Shown: positions 59,540 to 64,000 of the stretch, one piece after another | Layout: every line of letters begins with the position of its first letter | Position numbering within the stretch: position 1 is the first letter of the stretch | Source: Aliisedimentitalea scapharcae | GTDB taxonomy: Bacteria; Pseudomonadota; Alphaproteobacteria; Rhodobacterales; Rhodobacteraceae | NCBI RefSeq assembly: GCF_045277565.1 | Contig: NZ_CP123584.1 | Location: 496,001 to 560,000 of the forward strand | DNA: 64,000 nucleotides | Direction of reading: 5' to 3' | Made by a program: the position numbers and the translations under genes | The notes under the pieces: generated by a model | The model's database searches: none | What the model saw: the letters and a program-made list of their open reading frames with translations, nothing else | What the model was told of the DNA's origin: nothing

Positions 59540-60666
59540 ATTTTGACCTGACCGAAGAACGCCAGATGTTGCAGGACACACTGCGCCGGTTTTTGTCCGA
59601 CCGTTATACCACTGACGTGCGCAACCGGATTATTGACAGCGACACGGGGTTTTCAACCGAACTTTGGGCGCAACTGGCCGAATTGGGAATTGTCGGTGCC
59701 CTGTTTTCCGAAGCGCAGGGTGGATTTGGTGGAGCCGGGTTCGACATCACCACGGTGTTTGAAGAACTGGGCCGTGCTGGCGTGGTTGAACCGTTCCTGG
59801 ATACAGCCATTTTGGGTGGTGGTCTGGTGGCGTCCCTGGGGAACGCGGATCAACAGGTGCTGGTTGAACGGGTTATCGCAGGGGACCTGCATCTGGCGCT
59901 GGCTCACAGTGAACCGACGGCGCGGTATGATCTGAACCGGGTTATGGTATCGGCCACTGTGTCCGGAGACGCTGTGCGGCTGAAAGGGCGCAAATCTGTG
60001 GTGGTCAATGCCGAAGCAGCCGAATTCCTGATTGTGTCCGCACGCGAAGGCGGCGCAGTGGATGACTGCGATGGTATTTCCTTGTTTCTGGTCCCGCGCG
60101 AGACAGCGGGTGTGATCGTGCGCGGGTATCCTTTGTTGGCGGGTGGACGGGCCGCCGAAGTTGAGTTTGAAGATGTCGTGGTGCCGGAAAGCGCGCGTTT
60201 GGGCACGGCTGGCACCGCATATACTGCGCTGGCCGAACGGGCGGCGGCGGCGTCGGTTGCGCTGGCGGCTGAAACCTTGGGTGCGATGGAAACCGCGACC
60301 GAACTGACCCGCCGTTATTTGCAGACGCGCCAGCAATTTGGGCGTCCGATTGGCAGCTTTCAGGCGCTGCAACACCGAATGGCGGATCTGTGGATCGAAA
60401 TGGAGCAGGCCCGATCGGCTACGATCAACGCAGCGGGACATCTGGCGGATCAGCCCCACATGCGGGATCTGCACGTCGCGGCAGCGCGCAATCTCATAGG
60501 TCGGGCAGGTCGATTGGTGGCCGAAGACACCATCCAGCTGCACGGCGGTATCGCCATGACCCGGGAGTATGAGCTGGCCCATATCGCCAAACGGATCGTT
60601 ATGGCCGATCATCGGTTCGGAGACACCGATTACCAATTGGAGCAGTTCATTGCCCTCAGCGCCTGA
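59536..60666 (+). CDS. Acyl-CoA dehydrogenase (second of an adjacent pair)
   Basis: The 376-residue partner begins MNFDLTEERQMLQDTLRRFL. Its middle domain reads LALAHSEPTARYDLN rather than the usual SEPxAGSD, so the canonical FAD/substrate segment is altered. The C-terminus has the QLHGGIAMTREYELAHIAKR catalytic block. Co-translation with 58340-59539 and the altered segment fit an alpha/beta heteromeric dehydrogenase, inferred from arrangement. Confidence 0.91.
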   Translation: MNFDLTEERQMLQDTLRRFLSDRYTTDVRNRIIDSDTGFSTELWAQLAELGIVGALFSEAQGGFGGAGFDITTVFEELGRAGVVEPFLDTAILGGGLVASLGNADQQVLVERVIAGDLHLALAHSEPTARYDLNRVMVSATVSGDAVRLKGRKSVVVNAEAAEFLIVSAREGGAVDDCDGISLFLVPRETAGVIVRGYPLLAGGRAAEVEFEDVVVPESARLGTAGTAYTALAERAAAASVALAAETLGAMETATELTRRYLQTRQQFGRPIGSFQALQHRMADLWIEMEQARSATINAAGHLADQPHMRDLHVAAARNLIGRAGRLVAEDTIQLHGGIAMTREYELAHIAKRIVMADHRFGDTDYQLEQFIALSA

Positions 60667-61069
60667 TGCCGACGATATCCGTTTTATAGAAGACCCCGGC
60701 TGCCAACAGATGGTTGGCTATCGGACCCGGTTGGACCGTCACGCTGGCACCTGCATCGTGACGTTGGAGTTGGAGGACAAGCACCTGAACCGGCATGGCA
60801 TTTTGCATGGCGGGATGGTCGCAACCCTGTTGGATGTGGTCTGTGGCAACACTGCTTCGCACTATTTTGATCCGATTGACCATGCACCTTTGGTCACTGT
60901 GTCGCTGAATCTGAACTATGTTGCAGCGGCCCGTGCCGGAACGGTGACGGCCACGGCGCGCCCCGCCGGCGGCGGCAAATCCATCGCCTATATCAATGGT
61001 GAATTGCGCGACGCCGAAGGACAAATACTGGCCACTGCCTCGGGTATTTTCAAAAGGATCCGCACATGA
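60650..61069 (+). CDS. PaaI-like hot-dog thioesterase (TTG start)
   Basis: A 139-residue thioesterase with core HLNRHGILHGGMVATLLDVVCG and LVTVSLNLNYVAAARAG. The best start is TTG 60650, which has GGAG seven bases upstream and overlaps the preceding gene by 17 bp. The longer frame to 60569 lies wholly within the acyl-CoA dehydrogenase. It overlaps the next gene by 4 bp. Confidence 0.88.
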   Translation: MPSAPDADDIRFIEDPGCQQMVGYRTRLDRHAGTCIVTLELEDKHLNRHGILHGGMVATLLDVVCGNTASHYFDPIDHAPLVTVSLNLNYVAAARAGTVTATARPAGGGKSIAYINGELRDAEGQILATASGIFKRIRT

Positions 61070-61845
61070 CCAAACTGGCCCGCGTGGAGGATCAGGACGA
61101 TCGTGCCGTTGTGGTCAATATGAACCCGACGCGGCGCGGGGCATTGTCGCAGGATTTGTACGATGCAATCAACGCCGCGCTGGAATTGGCGCACCAAACA
61201 CGGATTCGCGCGGTTTTGCTGACCTCGGAAGGCGGCTTCTTTTGCGCGGGCGGGGACCTCAATGTTCTGATTGACCGGCGTGGGCTGACTGAAGCTGAAC
61301 GCCGGGACAAGGTCGATGACCTGCATGATGTGATCCGTGGTATACGCGCCTGCCCGGTGCCCGTTATCGCGGCGGTGGACGGGGGCGCTGCGGGGGCCGG
61401 GGCGTCTTTGGCATTGGCATGTGATTTGATTGTGGCAGAAGCTGGGGCCAATTTCACCGCCGCTTATGTCAAAGCGGGGTTGGTGCCTGACGGTGGGCTG
61501 ACGGCGTCGCTGGCCCGGATGGTGCCTCGCCCGTTGGCGATGGAGATGTGCCTGCTGGGCCGTCCGGTCAGTGCCGAGCAGCTGCAGGCATTGGGAGCTA
61601 TTACGTCTGTTGCCGCGGCCGGAGAGGTTTTGGACCGGGCGCAGGAGCTGGCGGACGCGCTGGCACAGGGGCCGCGTGATGCACAACGGGTGATCCGGGG
61701 ACTGGTCGCTGGGGCTTATGACCGTTTCGAGATTGCACAGCTGGACGCGGAGCGTGATGCGATGGCACGGGCCGCGGGAGGCACCGAAGCCGCAGAAGGG
61801 ATCGCCGCGTTTCTGGAGAAGCGGCCACCGCGATTTCAGACATAA
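61066..61845 (+). CDS. Enoyl-CoA hydratase/isomerase family protein
   Basis: The 259-residue crotonase has the oxyanion blocks EGGFFCAGGDLNVLID and DGGAAGAGASLALACD, and AGLVPDGGLTASLARMV. PDGG instead of the more common PGGG/GAGG before the catalytic region leaves the exact reaction open (hydratase or isomerase). It is coupled to the thioesterase by an ATGA overlap. Confidence 0.91.
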   Translation: MTKLARVEDQDDRAVVVNMNPTRRGALSQDLYDAINAALELAHQTRIRAVLLTSEGGFFCAGGDLNVLIDRRGLTEAERRDKVDDLHDVIRGIRACPVPVIAAVDGGAAGAGASLALACDLIVAEAGANFTAAYVKAGLVPDGGLTASLARMVPRPLAMEMCLLGRPVSAEQLQALGAITSVAAAGEVLDRAQELADALAQGPRDAQRVIRGLVAGAYDRFEIAQLDAERDAMARAAGGTEAAEGIAAFLEKRPPRFQT

Positions 61846-61889
61846 AGACTGGGCACCGGGTGCCTGTTTTGCCTTGGGAGGGGAGTGGA

Positions 61890-63380
61890 ATGGACAGAGT
61901 GGAAGATCTGCTGCGGCACCAGTTGGAGGTGCGCCCCTCGGCCTTGGCCTTTTATGACAGCAGCGGTGCCCGCTGGACTTATGCTGATCTGGATCGTGCC
62001 TGTGATGATCTGGCGGTGCATCTGGCCCAATCGGGAGTACAGCGTGGAGACCGGGTTTTGATCCTGTCGGAAAATTGCTGTGCCAAGGTCGCGGCCCTGT
62101 TTGCCTGTTATCGCTTGGGGGCGGTTGCCGTGCCGGTGAATGCCCGTCAGACACAGGCCGAAATTGAACGCATTCAAGGTCACGCCACCCCGGTTGCGGC
62201 GGTGTTGACCACATCTGTTTCTCCTGATGCCCAGGCACATGCCGCCTGGATGAATGCCCGGGAAATCACGGGACGCTTTGGGGCGGTGCATCTGGCCCGA
62301 ACAGGCCAAAGCAACCCGGATGCGCCGGATGATCTGGCCGTTCTGTTGTATACGACCGGCACGACCGGCGATCCCAAGGGCGTGATGCTGAGCCATGCCA
62401 ACCTGTTGTTTGGCGGGCGCACCTCTGCCGAGCTGCGCAACATGACCATTGATGACGTGATTTATGGGGTGTTGCCGACGACCCATGTTTTTGGGTTGGC
62501 CTCTGTGGTGACGGCGGCGATTCACATCGGTGCGCCGGTCCAGTTGGAAGCGCGATTTTCCGCAGCACGCCTGTATCAGGCGTTGCGCGAAGGTGTGACG
62601 TTATTGTCTGCGGTGCCGCAGATGCATGCCCTGTTGATGCAATACACCAAGGAACAAGGATTTGACCGGTTGGAGGGCAGCGCGCTGCGCTATGTGTCGT
62701 CCGGGGCTGCGCCGTTGGATCCGGATTGGAAACGTCGAGCCGAGGCCTTTTACGGGGTGGCGGTTCAAAATGGCTATGGCATGACAGAAACCACGGCGGG
62801 CATCTGTGCGACCAGCAACCGGATTGGTGTGCCGGATGTGTCGGTCGGCCCTCCCTTGCCAGAAGTGAACGTGAGGCTGGACGAAACCGTGAGCGGCGGA
62901 GGCGGCGGGTTGGGCGAAGTTCTGGTTCAGGGCCCCAATGTCATGCTGGGGTATTACCGGAACCCGGCAGAAACCATGCGGGCGCTTGATCGGGACGGCT
63001 GGATGCGCACGGGAGATCTGGGGCGGTTCGATGCGGCTGGATTGCTGCATATCGATGGGCGTGCCAAGGAGTTGATCATTCATGGTGGGTTCAATGTGTT
63101 CCCGCCCGAAGTCGAAGCGGCGTTGAACGCCCATCCCCAAGTGGTGCAATCCGCAGTCGTGGGGCGACGGGCCGACGGAGACGAGGAAGTGGTGGCCTTT
63201 GTTCAGGTCGCGTCCGGGGACATGCCTGACACCGAGGAATTGCGCGCTTTTGTGGCGAGTCAATTGGCCGGTTACAAACGCCCAAGTCAGATCATCCTGG
63301 CCCCATCATTGCCGGCGGCCCCGACCGGCAAGATCCTCAAGCACAAGCTGCTTGGGCATTTTGCCGATCAGTTGGCCTGA
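61890..63380 (+). CDS. Acyl-CoA synthetase (AMP-binding, class I adenylate-forming)
   Basis: The 496-residue ligase has the AMP-binding signature LLYTTGTTGDPKGVMLSH, YGMTETTAGI, GDLGRFDAAGLLHIDGRAKELIIHGGFNVFPPEVE and the C-terminal catalytic Lys in PTGKILKHKL. It would activate the acid that the rest of the operon degrades. ATG 61890 has GGGAGGGGAG upstream. It ends the operon. Confidence 0.93.
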   Translation: MDRVEDLLRHQLEVRPSALAFYDSSGARWTYADLDRACDDLAVHLAQSGVQRGDRVLILSENCCAKVAALFACYRLGAVAVPVNARQTQAEIERIQGHATPVAAVLTTSVSPDAQAHAAWMNAREITGRFGAVHLARTGQSNPDAPDDLAVLLYTTGTTGDPKGVMLSHANLLFGGRTSAELRNMTIDDVIYGVLPTTHVFGLASVVTAAIHIGAPVQLEARFSAARLYQALREGVTLLSAVPQMHALLMQYTKEQGFDRLEGSALRYVSSGAAPLDPDWKRRAEAFYGVAVQNGYGMTETTAGICATSNRIGVPDVSVGPPLPEVNVRLDETVSGGGGGLGEVLVQGPNVMLGYYRNPAETMRALDRDGWMRTGDLGRFDAAGLLHIDGRAKELIIHGGFNVFPPEVEAALNAHPQVVQSAVVGRRADGDEEVVAFVQVASGDMPDTEELRAFVASQLAGYKRPSQIILAPSLPAAPTGKILKHKLLGHFADQLA

Positions 63381-63433
63381 TCTGTCAGTTATCAAAAAGT
63401 GTGGCTGTGCCACGCTGGATCATTTTCTGATTT

Positions 63434-63495
63434 AGGGGCGCTGCCCCTCTTGGCTTGCAGCCAATTCACCCCGGAGTTTTATGGCGAGATGAAGA
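63434..63495 (+). repeat. Family-2 intergenic element (forward copy)
   Basis: Hairpin AGGGGC/GCCCCT (63434-63448), a second hairpin TTGGC/GCCAA (63450-63464), then TTCACCCCGGAG and a GGCGAGATGAAG tail, end near 63495. It has the same order as the left half of the element at 58190. It lies between the acyl-CoA synthetase and rpe, which converge. Confidence 0.75.
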
Positions 63496-63526
63496 AGGGG
63501 AGCAGATATTTGACCGGCCATTTTTA

Positions 63527-63554
63527 TCTCCTGCCAGCAGGTTGGGGCAGGAGA
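63527..63554. terminator. Hairpin at the 3' end of rpe
   Basis: TCTCCTGCC (63527-63535) and GGCAGGAGA (63546-63554) form a perfect 9-bp stem, 28 bp downstream of the rpe stop and convergent with the acyl-CoA synthetase. The T-run is weak on the minus strand, so it may be a processing or stability hairpin rather than a strong terminator. Confidence 0.5.
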
Positions 63555-63582
63555 ATTTGGCGGCAACTTCAACCATTGGCCG

Positions 63583-64000
63583 TCAGACCCAGACCCCTTC
63601 GGCCGCTGCGCGGATTTGGCGAATATTTTCACCATAGGGGGCAGGGTTGGACACCGAACCGCCGCGGAAAGCCGCAGACCCGGCGACCAGAACGTCTGCG
63701 CCAGCCTGGGCCACCAGAGGCGCGGTTTTGGGATCAACCCCACCGTCGATTTCGATGTGGATCGGACGGTCGCCGATCATGTCGCGCAGGCGGCGGATCT
63801 TGGATGTCATGTCGATGAACTTTTGCCCGCCAAACCCGGGGTTCACCGTCATCACACAGACCAGATCGGTCAGATCCAGCAGGTGTTCGATGGCATCTGC
63901 AGGTGTGCCCGGGTTCAGAGCGACACCGGCCTTGGCCCCGCTGCCGCGAATCGCCTGAAGCGTGCGGTGGGTATGCGGGGTGGCTTCGATATGGGCGGTA
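63583..64000 (-). CDS. rpe: Ribulose-phosphate 3-epimerase (5' end beyond window)
   Basis: Rpe interconverts ribulose 5-phosphate and xylulose 5-phosphate. The C-terminal ~139 residues are visible: HIEATPHTHRTLQAIRG, the metal/active-site loop VCVMTVNPGFGGQKF, EIDGGVDPKTAPLVAQAGA and VAGSAAFRG. The frame is open to the right edge, so the start lies outside. It converges with the CoA operon. Confidence 0.95.
   Translation of the reverse strand, partial: TAHIEATPHTHRTLQAIRGSGAKAGVALNPGTPADAIEHLLDLTDLVCVMTVNPGFGGQKFIDMTSKIRRLRDMIGDRPIHIEIDGGVDPKTAPLVAQAGADVLVAGSAAFRGGSVSNPAPYGENIRQIRAAAEGVWV

Overview
The window looks like chromosomal DNA of a marine alphaproteobacterium of the Rhodobacterales (Roseobacter group). 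This is inferred from gene content and arrangement, not from a database search: a ttcA-yidD-rnpA-rpmH neighbourhood, a choXWV-type choline transporter, a full phenylacetate (paa) cluster, a DMSP-lyase-family cupin, a tripartite tricarboxylate transporter, many CoA-thioester enzymes and a high G+C content. I see no phage genes, transposases, plasmid functions, rRNA or CRISPR array. One tRNA (Arg, anticodon ACG) is present. The two edge genes are truncated: a degenerate GGDEF protein on the left and ribulose-phosphate 3-epimerase on the right.

Layout. 0-7.4 kb: GGDEF protein, ttcA and yidD, then a roughly 4.6 kb block (a frameshifted membrane-anchor gene, a HupE/UreJ-like membrane protein, a His-rich protein and a Tat-exported amidohydrolase) sitting between yidD and rnpA-rpmH. 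7.6-13.4 kb: a TVP38/TMEM64 protein with a MerA-like flavoprotein, a sensor kinase that probably starts at CTG, tRNA-Arg, two small genes and a LysR regulator. 13.6-18.1 kb: choline uptake operon (choX, an alpha/beta hydrolase, choW, choV) divergent from a BetI-like TetR gene, with a duplicated operator between them. 18.2-32.7 kb: phenylacetate degradation: paaX, paaZ, paaG, paaI, paaK, a TetR regulator and the minus-strand operon paaJ-paaA-B-C-D-E plus an extra PaaA/C-like protein. A PACE efflux gene and its MarR regulator lie inside this block.

33-36.7 kb: a two-subunit biotin-dependent acyl-CoA carboxylase. 36.7-40 kb: an FrhB-like iron-sulfur protein, a sulfotransferase-like protein, an Asp/Glu-racemase-superfamily enzyme and a GFA protein. 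40.4-46.2 kb: DMSP-lyase-family cupin, GntR regulator, class I glutamine amidotransferase, cytochrome P450, a glutamine-synthetase-like ligase and an FkbM methyltransferase. 46.5-54.6 kb: class III aminotransferase, IclR regulator, TctCBA transporter, aldehyde dehydrogenase and a Tm-1-like protein. 54.9-63.4 kb: a CoA operon (FadB-like protein, thiolase, two acyl-CoA dehydrogenases, thioesterase, enoyl-CoA hydratase, acyl-CoA ligase).

How the genes work together: most of the window is catabolic, with uptake systems (choline, carboxylate), activation to CoA esters, ring epoxidation and beta-oxidation, each under a local regulator whose inverted-repeat operator can often be read directly. The least explained signal is non-coding: two families of intergenic double-hairpin elements. 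Family 1 (four copies) keeps GGCCCAACGG and GGGCGGGAG blocks while its stems vary in sequence. Family 2 (three loci) keeps a hairpin pair followed by a CACCCCGGAGTTT-type tail. Several short tandem repeats with 10, 11 or 14 bp periods lie upstream of or between genes.
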